A program made the translations under genes and the position numbers. The notes under the pieces were generated by a model, which saw only the letters and a program-made list of their open reading frames with translations, was not told the DNA's origin and ran no database searches. Shown piece after piece: positions 12,601 through 26,234 of a stretch of DNA of 64,000 bases. This stretch comes from Escarpia spicata. Lineage: Eukaryota > Annelida > Polychaeta > Sabellida > Siboglinidae. The stretch spans positions 27,185,276 through 27,249,275 of the forward strand of contig OZ023207.1 in assembly GCA_963995525.1 (NCBI GenBank). The letters are read 5' to 3'. Position 1 is the first letter of the stretch. Every line of letters begins with the position of its first letter.

Positions 12601-15600
12601 TGTACCATTATCAAACAAGGATTGTGTGGACAGTTGGCAGGAGAACTGGCTTCAAAGGACCACTGAATCCCTTTAACCATACAGCAGTCACACTGTTCCG
12701 GTATCTAACAAGGCTTGTGTGGACAGTTGACAGGAGAACTGACTTCAAAGAACCACTGAATCCCTTTAGCCATACAGCAGTCACACTGTCCCAGTATCTA
12801 ACAAGGCTTGTGTGGACAGTTGGCAGGAGAACTGGCTTCAAAGGACCACTGAATCCCTTTAGCCATACAGCAGTCACACTGTCCCGGTATCTAACAAGGC
12901 TTGTGTGGACAGTTGGCAGGAGAACTGGCTTCAAAGGACCACTGAATCCCTTTAGCCATACATCAGTCACACTGTCTCAGTATCTAACAAGGCTTATGTG
13001 GACAATTGACAGGAGAACTGACTTCAAAGGACCACTGAATCCCTTTAGCCATACAGCAGTCACACTGTCTCAGTATCTAACAAGGCTTGTGTGGACAGAT
13101 GACAGGAGAACTGGCTTCAAAGGAACTCTGAATCTCTTTAGCCATACAGCAGTCATACTGTCCCGGTATCTAACAAGGCTTGTGTGGACAGTTGGCAGGA
13201 GAACTGACTTCAAAGGACCACTGAATCCCTTTAACCATACAGCAGTCACACTATCCCGGTATCTAACAAGATTTGTGTGGACAGTTGACAGGAGAACTGG
13301 CTTCAAAGGACCACTGAATCCCTTTAACCATACAGCAGTCACACTGTCCCAGTATCTAACAAGGCTTGTGTGGACAGTTGGCAGGAGAAATGGCTACAAA
13401 GGACCACTGAATCCCTTTAGCCATACAGCTGTCACACTGTCCCGGTATCTAACAAGGCTTGTGTGGACAGTTGACAGGAGAACTGGCTTCAAAGGACCAC
13501 TGAATCCCTTTAGCCATACAGCAGTCACACTGTCCCGGTATCTAACAAGGCTTGTGTGGACAGTTGACAGAAAAACTGGCTTCAAAGGACCACTGAATCC
13601 CTTTAGCCATACAGCAGTCACACTGTCCCAGTATCTAACAAGGCTTGTGTGGACAGTTGACAGGAGAACTGGCTTCAAAGGACCACTGAATCCCTTTAGC
13701 CATACAGCAGTCACACACTGTCCCGGTATCTAACAAGGCTTGTGTGGACAGTTGACAGGAGAACTGGCTTCAAAGGACCACTGAATCCCTTTAGCCATAC
13801 AGCAGTCACACTCTCCCAGTATCTAACAAGGCTTGTGTGGACAATTGACAGGAGAACTGGCTTCAAAGGACCACTGAATCCCTTTAGCCATACAGCAGTC
13901 ACACTGTACCATTATCAAAGAAGGCTTGTGTGGACAGTTGGCAGGAGAACTGGCTTCAAAGGACCACTGAATCCCTTTAACCATACAGCAGTCACACTGT
14001 TCCGGTATCTAACAAGGCTTGTGTGGACAGTTGACAGGAGAACTGACTTCAAAGGACCACTGAATCCCTTTAGCCATACAGCAGTCACACTGTCCTAGTA
14101 TCTAACAAGGCTTGTGTGGACAGTTGGCAGGAGAACTGGCTTCAAAGGACCACTGAATCCCTTTAGCCATACAGCAGTCACACTGTCCCGGTATCTAACA
14201 AGGCTTGTGTGGACAGTTGGCAGGAGAACTGGCTTCAAAGGACCACTGAATCCCTTTAGCCATACATCAGTCACACTGTCTCAGTATCTAACAAGGCTTA
14301 TGTGGACAATTGACAGGAGAACTGACTTCAAAGGACCACTGAATCCCTTTAGCCATACAGCAGTCACACTGTCTCAGTATCTAACAAGGCTTGTGTGGAC
14401 AGATGACAGGAGAACTGGCTTCAAAGGAACTCTGAATCTCTTTAGCCATACAGCAGTCATACTGTCCCGGTATCTAACAAGGCTTGTGTGGACAGTTGAC
14501 AGGAGAACTGGCTTCAAAGGACCACTGAATCCCTTTAACCATACAGCAGTCACACTGTCCCGGTATCTAATAAGGCTTGTGTGGACAGTTGGCAGGAGAA
14601 CTGGCTTCAAAGGACCACTGAATCCCTTTAGCCATACAGCAGTCACACACTGTCCCGGTATCTAACAAGGCTTGTGTGGACAGTTGACAGGTGAACTGGC
14701 TTCGAAGGACCACTGAATCCCTTTAGCCATACAGCGGTCACATTGTCCCAGTATCTAACAAGGCTTGTGTGGACAGTTGACAGGAGAACTGGCTTCAAAG
14801 GACCACTGAATCCCTTTAGCCATACAGCAGTCACACTCTCCCGGTATCTAACAAGGCTTGTGTGGAGAGTTGACAGGAGAACTGACTTCAAAGGACCACT
14901 GAATCCCTTTAGCCATACAGCAGTCACACTCTCCCAGTATCTAACAAGGTTTGTGTGGACAGTTGGCAGGAGAACTGACTTCAAAGGACCACTGAATCCC
15001 TTTAGCCATACAGCAGTCACACTCTCCCAGTATCTAACAAGGCTTGCGTGGACAGTTGGCAGGAGAACTGACTTCAAAGGACCACTGAGTCCCTTTAGCC
15101 ATACAGCTGTCACACTCTCCCAGTATCTAACAAGGCTTGTGTGGACAGTTGGCAGGAGAACTGGCTTCAAAGGACCACTGAATCCCTTTAGCCATACAGT
15201 AGTCACACTGTCCGAGCATCTAACAAGACTAATGTGGACAGTTGACAGGAGAACTGGCTTCAAAGGACCACTGAATCCCTTTAACCACACAGCAGTCACA
15301 CTGTCCCAGTATCTAACAAGGCTTGTGTGTACAGTTGGCAGGAGAACTGGCTTCAAAGGACCACTGAATCCCTTTAACCATACATCAGTCACACTGTCCC
15401 AGCATCTAACAAGGCTTGTGTGGACAGTTGACAGGAGAACTGGCTTCAAAGGACCACTGAATCCCTTTAACCATACAGCAGTCACACTGTCCCAGTATGT
15501 AACAAGGCTTGTGTGGACAGTTGGCAGGAGAAATGGCTACAAAGGACCACTGAATCCCTTTAGCCATACAGCTGTCACACTGTCCCGGTATCTAACAAGG

Positions 15601-16136
15601 CTTGTGTGGACAGTTGACAGGAGAACTGGCTTCAAAGGACCACTGAATCCCTTTAGCCATACAGCAGTCACACACTGTCCCGGTATCTAACAAGGCTTGT
15701 GTGGACAGTTGACAGGAGAACTGGCTTCAAAGGACCACTGAATCCCTTTAGCCATACAGCAGTCACACTGTCCCAGTATCTAACAAGGCTTGTGTGGAGA
15801 GTTGACAGGAGAACTGGCTTCAAAGGACCACTGAATCCCTTTAGCCATACAGGAGTCACACTGTACCATTATCAAACAAAGCTTGTGTGGACAGTTGGCA
15901 GGAGAACTGGCTTCAAAGGACCACTGAATCCCTTTAACCATACATCAGTCACACTGTCTCAGTATCTAACAAGGCTTATGTGGACAATTGACAGGAGAAC
16001 TGACTTCAAAGGACCACTGAATCCCTTTAGCCATACAGCAGTCACACTGTCTCAGTATCTAACAAGGCTTGTGTGGACAGATGACAGGAGAACTGGCTTC
16101 AAAGGAACTCTGAATCTCTTTAGCCATACAGCAGTC
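9696..16136 (+). repeat. Segment B, copy 2 with 200-bp extension
   Basis: This is the second copy of the 6,241-bp unit (9696-15936) plus about 200 bp of continued match. It ends where gtcatactg at 9893 corresponds to gtcacactg at 16134. Marker spacings repeat those of copy 1 until the block ending at 16250, which is 6 monomers here against 13 at the equivalent place in copy 1. The shortening is consistent with an exchange that joined the ggaactctg monomer to a tatctaataagg monomer. Confidence 0.9.
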
Positions 16137-16234
16137 ACACTGTCCCGGTATCTAATAAGGCTTGTGTGGACAGTTGGCAGGAGAACTGGCTTCAAAGGAC
16201 CACTGAATCCCTTTAGCCATACAGCAGTCACACA
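14103..16234 (+). repeat. Segment C, copy 1 (offset 5,780 bp)
   Basis: This ~2.13-kb stretch recurs at 19883-22014, an offset of 62 monomers with seven 95-bp copies. It includes the TTCGAA monomer, an 11-monomer block (marker 15690) and the taccattatc block. I noted few substitutions: ggcagg versus ggaagg near 14592/20372, ctacaaagg versus ctacaatgg near 15542/21322, and gtggagag versus gtggacag near 15797/21577. Confidence 0.85.
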
Positions 16235-16242
16235 CTGTCCCG

Positions 16243-19200
16243 GTATCTAACAAGGCTTGTGTGGACAGTTGACAGGTGAACTGGCTTCGAAGGACCACTG
16301 AATCCCTTTAGCCATACAGCAGTCACACTGTCTCAGTATCTAACAAGGCTTGTGTGGACAGTTGAAAGGAGAACTGGCTTCAAAGGACCACTGAATCCCT
16401 TTAGCCATACAGCAGTCACACTGTCTCAGTATCTAACAAGGCTTGTGTGGACAGTTGGCAGGAGAACTGGCTTCAAAGGACCACTGAATCCCTTTAGCCA
16501 TACAGCAGTCACATTGTCCCAGTATCTAACAAGGCTTGTGTGGACAGTTGACAGGAGAACTGGCTTCAAAGGACCACTGAATCCCTTTAGCCATACAGCA
16601 GTCACACTCTCCCGGTATCTAACAAGGCTTGTGTGGAGAGTTGACAGGAGAACTGACTTCAAAGGACCACTGAATCCCTTTAGCCATACAGCAGTCACAC
16701 TCTCCCAGTATCTAACAAGGCTTGTGTGGACAGTTGGCAGGAGAACTGACTTCAAAGGACCACTGAATCCCTTTAGCCATACAGCAGTCACACTCTCCCA
16801 GTATCTAACAAGGCTTGTGTGGACAGTTGGCAGGAGAACTGACTTCAAAGGACCACTGAATCCCTTTAGCCATACAGCTGTCACACTCTCCCAGTATCTA
16901 ACAAGGCTTGTGTGGACAGTTGGCAGGAGAACTGGCTTCAAAGGACCACTGAATCCCTTTAGCCATACAGTAGTCACACTGTCCGAGCATCTAACAAGAC
17001 TAATGTGGACAGTTGACAGGAGAACTGGCTTCAAAGGACCACTGAATCCCTTTAACCACACAGCAGTCACACTGTCCCAGTATCTAACAAGGCTTGTGTG
17101 TACAGTTGGCAGGAGAACTGGCTTCAAAGGACCACTGAATCCCTTTAACCATACATCAGTCACACTGTCCCAGCATCTAACAAGGCTTGTGTGGACAGTT
17201 GACAGGAGAACTGGCTTCAAAGGACCACTGAATCCCTTTAACCATACAGCAGTCACACTGTCCCAGTATGTAACAAGGCTTGTGTGGACAGTTGGCAGGA
17301 GAAATGGCTACAAAGGACCACTGAATCCCTTTAGCCATACAGCTGTCACACTGTCCCGGTATCTAACAAGGCTTGTGTGGACAGTTGACAGGAGAACTGG
17401 CTTCAAAGGACCACTGAATCCCTTTAGCCATACAGCAGTCACACACTGTCCCGGTATCTAACAAGGCTTGTGTGGACAGTTGACAGGAGAACTGGCTTCA
17501 AAGGACCACTGAATCCCTTTAGCCATACAGCAGTCACACTGTCCCAGTATCTAACAAGGCTTGTGTGGACAGTTGACAGGAGAACTGGCTTCAAAGGACC
17601 ACTGAATCCCTTTAGCCATACAGGAGTCACACTGTACCATTATCAAACAAGGCTTGTGTGGACAGTTGGCAGGAGAACTGGCTTCAAAGGACCACTGAAT
17701 CCCTTTAACCATACATCAGTCACACTGTCTCAGTATCTAACAAGGCTTATGTGGACAATTGACAGGAGAACTGACTTCAAAGGACCACTGAATCCCTTTA
17801 GCCATACAGCAGTCACACTGTGTCAGTATCTAACAAGGCTTGTGTGGACAGATGACAGGAGAACTGGCTTCAAAGGAACTCTGAATCTCTTTAGCCATAC
17901 AGCAGTCACACTGTCCCGGTATCTAATAAGGCTTGTGTGGACAGTTGGCAGGAGAACTGGCTTCAAAGGACCACTGAATACCTTTAGCCATACAGCAGTC
18001 ACACACTGTCCCGGTATCTAACAAGGCTTGTGTGGACAGTTGACAGGTGAACTGGCTTCGAAGGACCACTGAATCCCTTTAGCCATACAGCGGTCACATT
18101 GTCCCAGTATCTAACAAGGCTTGTGTGGACAGTTGACAGGAGAACTGGCTTCAAAGGACCACTGAATCCCTTTAGCCATACAGCAGTCACACTCTCCCGG
18201 TATCTAACAAGGTTTGTGTGGAGAGTTGACAGGAGAACTGACTTCAAAGGACCACTGAATCCCTTTAGCCATACAGCAGTCACACTCTCGCAGTATCTAA
18301 CAAGGCTTGTGTGGACAGTTGGCAGGAGAACTGACTTCAAAGGACCACTGAATCCCTTTAGCCATACAGCAGTCACACTCTCCCAGTATCTAACAAGGCT
18401 TGTGTGGACAGTTGGCAGGAGAACTGACTTCAAAGGACCACTGAATCCCTTTAGCCATACAGCTGTCACACTCTCCCAGTATCTAACAAGGCTTGTGTGG
18501 ACAGTTGGCAGGAGAACTGGCTTCAAAGGACCACTGAATCCCTTTAGCCATACAGTAGTCACACTGTCCGAGCATCTAACAAGACTAATGTGGACAGTTG
18601 ACAGGAGAACTGGCTTCAAAGGACCACTGAATCCCTTTAACCACACAGCAGTCACACTGTCCCAGTATCTAACAAGGCTTGTGTGTACATATGGCAGGAG
18701 AACTGGTTTCAAAGGACCACTGAATCCCTTTAACCATACATCAGTCACACTGTCCCAGCATCTAACAAGGCTTGTGTGGACAGTTGACAGGAGAACTGGC
18801 TTCAAAGGACCACTGAATCCCTTTAACCATACAGCAGTCACACTGTCCCAGTATCTAACAAGGCTTGTGTGGACAGTTGGCAGGAGAAATGGCTACAAAA
18901 GACCACTGAATCCCTTTAGCCATACAGCTGTCACACTGTCCCGGTATCTAACAAGGCTTGTGTGGACAGTTGACAGGAGAACTGGCTTCAAAGGACCACT
19001 GAATCCCTTTAGCCATACAGCAGTCACACACTGTCCCGGTATCTAACAAGGCTTGTGTGGACAGTTGACAGGAGAACTGGCTTCAAAGGACCACTGAATC
19101 CCTTTAGCCATACAGCAGTCACACTGTCCCAGTATCTAACAAGGCTTATGTGGACAGTTGACAGGAGAACTGGCTTCAAAGGACCACTGAATCCCTTTAG

Positions 19201-19245
19201 CCATACAGGAGTCACACTGTACCATTATCAAACAAGGCTTGTGTG
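16243..19245 (+). repeat. Segment E, copy 1 (offset 6,989 bp)
   Basis: About 3.0 kb repeats at 23232-26234, an offset of 75 monomers with seven 95-bp copies. Marker spacings inside are 13, 6 and 11 monomers. Shared rare variants include ttgaaagg, tgtgtcag near 17820, aatacc near 17979, gtacatatgg and ctacaaaag. Private changes include acaaggtttg near 18209 and ctctcgcag near 18287. The 19246-19900 stretch that follows recurs at about 28380-29030 (offset 9,134 bp), so the original block continued past this edge. Confidence 0.85.
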
Positions 19246-19882
19246 GACAGTTGGCAGGAGAACTGGCTTCAAAGGACCACTGAATCCCTTTAACCATACA
19301 GCAGTCACACTGTTCCGGTATCTAACAAGGCTTGTGTGGAGAGTTGACAGGAGAACTGACTTCAAAGGACCACTGAATCTCTTTAGCCATACAGCAGTCA
19401 TACTGTCCCGGTATCTAACAAGGCTTGTGTGGACAGTTGACAGGAGAACTGGCTTCAAAGGACCACTGAATCCCTTTAGCCATACAGCAGTCACACTGTC
19501 CAGGTATCTAATAAGGCTTGTGTGGACAGTTGGCAGGAGAACTGGCTTCAAAGGACCACTGAATCCCTTTAGCCATACAGCAGTCACACACTGTCCCGGT
19601 ATCTAACAAGGCTTGTGTGGACAGTTGACAGGTGAACTGGCTTCGAAGGACCACTGAATCCCTTTAGCCATACAGCGGTCACACTGTCCCAGTATCTAAC
19701 AAGGCTTGTGTGTACAGTTGGCAGGAGAACTGGCTTCAAAGGACCACTGAATCCCTTTAACCATACATCAGTCACACTGTCCCAGCATCTAACAAGGCTT
19801 GTGTGGACAGTTGACAGGAGAACTGGCTTCAAAGGACCACTGAATCCCTTTAACCATACAGCAGTCACACTGTCCCAGTATT

Positions 19883-22014
19883 TAACAAGGCTTGTGTGGA
19901 CAGTTGGCAGGAGAACTGGCTTCAAAGGACCACTGAATCCCTTTAGCCATACAGCAGTCACACTGTCCCGGTATCTAACAAGGCTTGTGTGGACAGTTGG
20001 CAGGAGAACTGGCTTCAAAGGACCACTGAATCCCTTTAGCCATACATCAGTCACACTGTCTCAGTATCTAACAAGGCTTATGTGGACAATTGACAGGAGA
20101 ACTGACTTCAAAGGACCACTGAATCCCTTTAGCCATACAGCAGTCACACTGTCTCAGTATCTAACAAGGCTTGTGTGGACAGATGACAGGAGAACTGGCT
20201 TCAAAGGAACTCTGAATCTCTTTAGCCATACAGCAGTCATACTGTCCCGGTATCTAACAAGGCTTGTGTGGACAGTTGACAGGAGAACTGGCTTCAAAGG
20301 ACCACTGAATCCCTTTAACCATACAGCAGTCACACTGTCCCGGTATCTAATAAGGCTTGTGTGGACAGTTGGAAGGAGAACTGGCTTCAAAGGACCACTG
20401 AATCCCTTTAGCCATACAGCAGTCACACACTGTCCCGGTATCTAACAAGGCTTGTGTGGACAGTTGACAGGTGAACTGGCTTCGAAGGACCACTGAATCC
20501 CTTTAGCCATACAGCGGTCACATTGTCCCAGTATCTAACAAGGCTTGTGTGGACAGTTGACAGGAGAACTGGCTTCAAAGGACCACTGAATCCCTTTAGC
20601 CATACAGCAGTCACACTCTCCCGGTATCTAACAAGGCTTGTGTGGAGAGTTGACAGGAGAACTGACTTCAAAGGACCACTGAATCCCTTTAGCCATACAG
20701 CAGTCACACTCTCCCAGTATCTAACAAGGTTTGTGTGGACAGTTGGCAGGAGAACTGACTTCAAAGGACCACTGAATCCCTTTAGCCATACAGCAGTCAC
20801 ACTCTCCCAGTATCTAACAAGGCTTGCGTGGACAGTTGGCAGGAGAACTGACTTCAAAGGACCACTGAGTCCCTTTAGCCATACAGCTGTCACACTCTCC
20901 CAGTATCTAACAAGGCTTGTGTGGACAGTTGGCAGGAGAACTGGCTTCAAAGGACCACTGAATCCCTTTAGCCATACAGTAGTCACACTGTCCGAGCATC
21001 TAACAAGACTAATGTGGACAGTTGACAGGAGAACTGGCTTCAAAGGACCACTGAATCCCTTTAACCACACAGCAGTCACACTGTCCCAGTATCTAACAAG
21101 GCTTGTGTGTACAGTTGGCAGGAGAACTGGCTTCAAAGGACCACTGAATCCCTTTAACCATACATCAGTCACACTGTCCCAGCATCTAACAAGGCTTGTG
21201 TGGACAGTTGACAGGAGAACTGGCTTCAAAGGACCACTGAATCCCTTTAACCATACAGCAGTCACACTGTCCCAGTATGTAACAAGGCTTGTGTGGACAG
21301 TTGGCAGGAGAAATGGCTACAATGGACCACTGAATCCCTTTAGCCATACAGCTGTCACACTGTCCCGGTATCTAACAAGGCTTGTGTGGACAGTTGACAG
21401 GAGAACTGGCTTCAAAGGACCACTGAATCCCTTTAGCCATACAGCAGTCACACACTGTCCCGGTATCTAACAAGGCTTGTGTGGACAGTTGACAGGAGAA
21501 CTGGCTTCAAAGGACCACTGAATCCCTTTAGCCATACAGCAGTCACACTGTCCCAGTATCTAACAAGGCTTGTGTGGACAGTTGACAGGAGAACTGGCTT
21601 CAAAGGACCACTGAATCCCTTTAGCCATACAGGAGTCACACTGTACCATTATCAAACAAAGCTTGTGTGGACAGTTGGCAGGAGAACTGGCTTCAAAGGA
21701 CCACTGAATCCCTTTAACCATACATCAGTCACACTGTCTCAGTATCTAACAAGGCTTATGTGGACAATTGACAGGAGAACTGACTTCAAAGGACCACTGA
21801 ATCCCTTTAGCCATACAGCAGTCACACTGTCTCAGTATCTAACAAGGCTTGTGTGGACAGATGACAGGAGAACTGGCTTCAAAGGAACTCTGAATCTCTT
21901 TAGCCATACAGCAGTCACACTGTCCCGGTATCTAATAAGGCTTGTGTGGACAGTTGGCAGGAGAACTGGCTTCAAAGGACCACTGAATCCCTTTAGCCAT
22001 ACAGCAGTCACACT
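19883..22014 (+). repeat. Segment C, copy 2
   Basis: This is the counterpart of 14103-16234. It carries the private ctacaatgg change near 21322. The same change recurs near 22719, so it arose or was fixed here before the local 1,397-bp duplication (segment D). At the right edge the 95-bp marker of copy 1 is replaced by an ordinary actctcccgg monomer, which leads into segment D copy 2. Confidence 0.85.
20561..21860 (+). repeat. Segment D, copy 1 (offset 1,397 bp)
   Basis: About 1.3 kb here repeats at 21958-23257. The period is 1,397 bp, 15 monomers including one 95-bp copy. Shared rare variants are ttgcgtgg, ccactgagtcc, gtgtgtacag, cagtatgtaac and ctacaatgg. The two copies are separated by a single non-matching monomer's worth of sequence (21861-21957), so this is nearly but not exactly a tandem duplication. 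Confidence 0.85.
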
Positions 22015-23257
22015 CTCCCGGTATCTAACAAGGCTTGTGTGGAGAGTTGACAGGAGAACTGACTTCAAAGGACCACTGAATCCCTTTAGCCATACAGCAG
22101 TCACACTCTCCCAGTATCTAACAAGGTTTGTGTGGACAGTTGGCAGGAGAACTGACTTCAAAGGACCACTGAATCCCTTTAGCCATACAGCAGTCACACT
22201 CTCCCAGTATCTAACAAGGCTTGCGTGGACAGTTGGCAGGAGAACTGACTTCAAAGGACCACTGAGTCCCTTTAGCCATACAGCTGTCACACTCTCCCAG
22301 TATCTAACAAGGCTTGTGTGGACAGTTGGCAGGAGAACTGGCTTCAAAGGACCACTGAATCCCTTTAGCCATACAGTAGTCACACTGTCCGAGCATCTAA
22401 CAAGACTAATGTGGACAGTTGACAGGAGAACTGGCTTCAAAGGACCACTGAATCCCTTTAACCACACAGCAGTCACACTGTCCCAGTATCTAACAAGGCT
22501 TGTGTGTACAGTTGGCAGGAGAACTGGCTTCAAAGGACCACTGAATCCCTTTAACCATACATCAGTCACACTGTCCCAGCATCTAACAAGGCTTGTGTGG
22601 ACAGTTGACAGGAGAACTGGCTTCAAAGGACCACTGAATCCCTTTAACCATACAGCAGTCACACTGTCCCAGTATGTAACAAGGCTTGTGTGGACAGTTG
22701 GCAGGAGAAATGGCTACAATGGACCACTGAATCCCTTTAGCCATACAGCTGTCACACTGTCCCGGTATCTAACAAGGCTTGTGTGGACAGTTGACAGGAG
22801 AACTGGCTTCAAAGGACCACTGAATTCCTTTAGCCATACAGCAGTCACACACTGTCCCGGTATCTAACAAGGCTTGTGTGGACAGTTGACAGGAGAACTG
22901 GCTTCAAAGGACCACTGAATCCCTTTAGCCATACAGCAGTCACACTGTCCCAGTATCTAACAAGGCTTGTGTGGACAGTTGACAGGAGAACTGGCTTCAA
23001 AGGACCACTGAATCCCTTTAGCCATACAGGAGTCACACTGTACCATTATCAAACAAAGCTTGTGTGGACAGTTGGCAGGAGAACTGGCTTCAAAGGACCA
23101 CTGAATCCCTTTAACCATACATCAGTCACACTGTCTCAGTATCTAACAAGGCTTATGTGGACAATTGACAGGAGAACTGACTTCAAAGGACCACTGAATC
23201 CCTTTAGCCATACAGCAGTCACACTGTCTCAGTATCTAACAAGGCTTGTGTGGACAG
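21958..23257 (+). repeat. Segment D, copy 2
   Basis: This is the second copy of the ~1.3-kb segment. One private change is gaattcc near 22824 against gaatccc in copy 1. It ends at a junction around 23232-23257, where a TTCGAA monomer follows without the 95-bp marker that precedes it elsewhere. That junction is also the left edge of segment E copy 2. Confidence 0.85.
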
Positions 23258-26234
23258 TTGACAGGTGAACTGGCTTCGAAGGACCACTGAATCCCTTTAG
23301 CCATACAGCAGTCACACTGTCTCAGTATCTAACAAGGCTTGTGTGGACAGTTGAAAGGAGAACTGGCTTCAAAGGACCACTGAATCCCTTTAGCCATACA
23401 GCAGTCACACTGTCTCAGTATCTAACAAGGCTTGTGTGGACAGTTGGCAGGAGAACTGGCTTCAAAGGACCACTGAATCCCTTTAGCCATACAGCAGTCA
23501 CATTGTCCCAGTATCTAACAAGGCTTGTGTGGACAGTTGACAGGAGAACTGGCTTCAAAGGACCACTGAATCCCTTTAGCCATACAGCAGTCACACTCTC
23601 CCGGTATCTAACAAGGCTTGTGTGGAGAGTTGACAGGAGAACTGACTTCAAAGGACCACTGAATCCCTTTAGCCATACAGCAGTCACACTCTCCCAGTAT
23701 CTAACAAGGCTTGTGTGGACAGTTGGCAGGAGAACTGACTTCAAAGGACCACTGAATCCCTTTAGCCATACAGCAGTCACACTCTCCCAGTATCTAACAA
23801 GGCTTGTGTGGACAGTTGGCAGGAGAACTGACTTCAAAGGACCACTGAATCCCTTTAGCCATACAGCTGTCACACTCTCCCAGTATCTAACAAGGCTTGT
23901 GTGGACAGTTGGCAGGAGAACTGGCTTCAAAGGACCACTGAATCCCTTTAGCCATACAGTAGTCACACTGTCCGAGCATCTAACAAGACTAATGTGGAGA
24001 GTTGACAGGAGAACTGGCTTCAAAGGACCACTGAATCCCTTTAACCACACAGCAGTCACACTGTCCCAGTATCTAACAAGGCTTGTGTGTACAGTTGGCA
24101 GGAGAACTGGCTTCAAAGGACCACTGAATCCCTTTAACCATACATCAGTCACACTGTCCCAGCATCTAACAAGGCTTGTGTGGACAGTTGACAGGAGAAC
24201 TGGCTTCAAAGGACCACTGAATCCCTTTAACCATACAGCAGTCACACTGTCCCAGTATGTAACAAGGCTTGTGTGGACAGTTGGCAGGAGAAATGGCTAC
24301 AAAGGACCACTGAATCCCTTTAGCCATACAGCTGTCACACTGTCCCGGTATCTAACAAGGCTTGTGTGGACAGTTGACAGGAGAACTGGCTTCAAAGGAC
24401 CACTGAATCCCTTTAGCCATACAGCAGTCACACACTGTCCCGGTATCTAACAAGGCTTGTGTGGACAGTTGACAGGAGAACTGGCTTCAAAGGACCACTG
24501 AATCCCTTTAGCCATACAGCAGTCACACTGTCCCAGTATCTAACAAGGCTTGTGTGGACAGTTGACAGGAGAACTGGCTTCAAAGGACCACTGAATCCCT
24601 TTAGCCATACAGGAGTCACACTGTACCATTATCAAACAAGGCTTGTGTGGACAGTTGGCAGGAGAACTGGCTTCAAAGGACCACTGAATCCCTTTAACCA
24701 TACATCAGTCACACTGTCTCAGTATCTAACAAGGCTTATGTGGACAATTGACAGGAGAACTGACTTCAAAGGACCACTGAATCCCTTTAGCCATACAGCA
24801 GTCACACTGTGTCAGTATCTAACAAGGCTTGTGTGGACAGATGACAGGAGAACTGGCTTCAAAGGAACTCTGAATCTCTTTAGCCATACAGCAGTCACAC
24901 TGTCCCGGTATCTAATAAGGCTTGTGTGGACAGTTGGCAGGAGAACTGGCTTCAAAGGACCACTGAATACCTTTAGCCATACAGCAGTCACACACTGTCC
25001 CGGTATCTAACAAGGCTTGTGTGGACAGTTGACAGGTGAACTGGCTTCGAAGGACCACTGAATCCCTTTAGCCATACAGCGGTCACATTGTCCCAGTATC
25101 TAACAAGGCTTGTGTGGACAGTTGACAGGAGAACTGGCTTCAAAGGACCACTGAATCCCTTTAGCCATACAGCAGTCACACTCTCCCGGTATCTAACAAG
25201 GCTTGTGTGGAGAGTTGACAGGAGAACTGACTTCAAAGGACCACTGAATCCCTTTAGCCATACAGCAGTCACACTCTCCCAGTATCTAACAAGGCTTGTG
25301 TGGACAGTTGGCAGGAGAACTGACTTCAAAGGACCACTGAATCCCTTTAGCCATACAGCAGTCACACTCTCCCAGTATCTAACAAGGCTTGTGTGGACAG
25401 TTGGCAGGAGAACTGACTTCAAAGGACCACTGAATCCCTTTAGCCATACAGCTGTCACACTCTCCCAGTATCTAACAAGGCTTGTGTGGACAGTTGGCAG
25501 GAGAACTGGCTTCAAAGGACCACTGAATCCCTTTAGCCATACAGTAGTCACACTGTCCGAGCATCTAACAAGACTAATGTGGACAGTTGACAGGAGAACT
25601 GGCTTCAAAGGACCACTGAATCCCTTTAACCACACAGCAGTCACACTGTCCCAGTATCTAACAAGGCTTGTGTGTACATATGGCAGGAGAACTGGTTTCA
25701 AAGGACCACTGAATCCCTTTAACCATACATCAGTCACACTGTCCCAGCATCTAACAAGGCTTGTGTGGACAGTTGACAGGAGAACTGGCTTCAAAGGACC
25801 ACTGAATCCCTTTAACCATACAGCAGTCACACTGTCCCAGTATCTAACAAGGCTTGTGTGGACAGTTGGCAGGAGAAATGGCTACAAAAGACCACTGAAT
25901 CCCTTTAGCCATACAGCTGTCACACTGTCCCGGTATCTAACAAGGCTTGTGTGGACAGTTGACAGGAGAACTGGCTTCAAAGGACCACTGAATCCCTTTA
26001 GCCATACAGCAGTCACACACTGTCCCGGTATCTAACAAGGCTTGTGTGGACAGTTGACAGGAGAACTGGCTTCAAAGGACCACTGAATCCCTTTAGCCAT
26101 ACAGCAGTCACACTGTCCCAGTATCTAACAAGGCTTATGTGGACAGTTGACAGGAGAACTGGCTTCAAAGGACCACTGAATCCCTTTAGCCATACAGGAG
26201 TCACACTGTACCATTATCAAACAAGGCTTGTGTG
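23232..26234 (+). repeat. Segment E, copy 2
   Basis: This is the counterpart of 16243-19245 with a private gtggagag change near 23996. The right edge is exactly resolved: the base after cttgtgtg is t at 26235 but g at 19246, and 26235 is also the right side of the 2,145-bp duplication junction. The right-hand part was therefore cut by the segment F exchange. Confidence 0.85.
24075..26219 (+). repeat. Segment F, copy 1: 2,145-bp tandem duplication
   Basis: This unit of 23 monomers, three of them 95 bp, is immediately followed by a second copy. Identity runs 24075-26234 against 26220-28379 with no difference seen by eye. The copies overlap by only 15 bases (26220-26234), which confines the exchange point to that window. 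On the left the sequence reads as the taccattatc monomer; on the right it reads as the gtgtgtacag monomer. Marker spacings inside are 6, 11 and 6 monomers. Confidence 0.9.
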
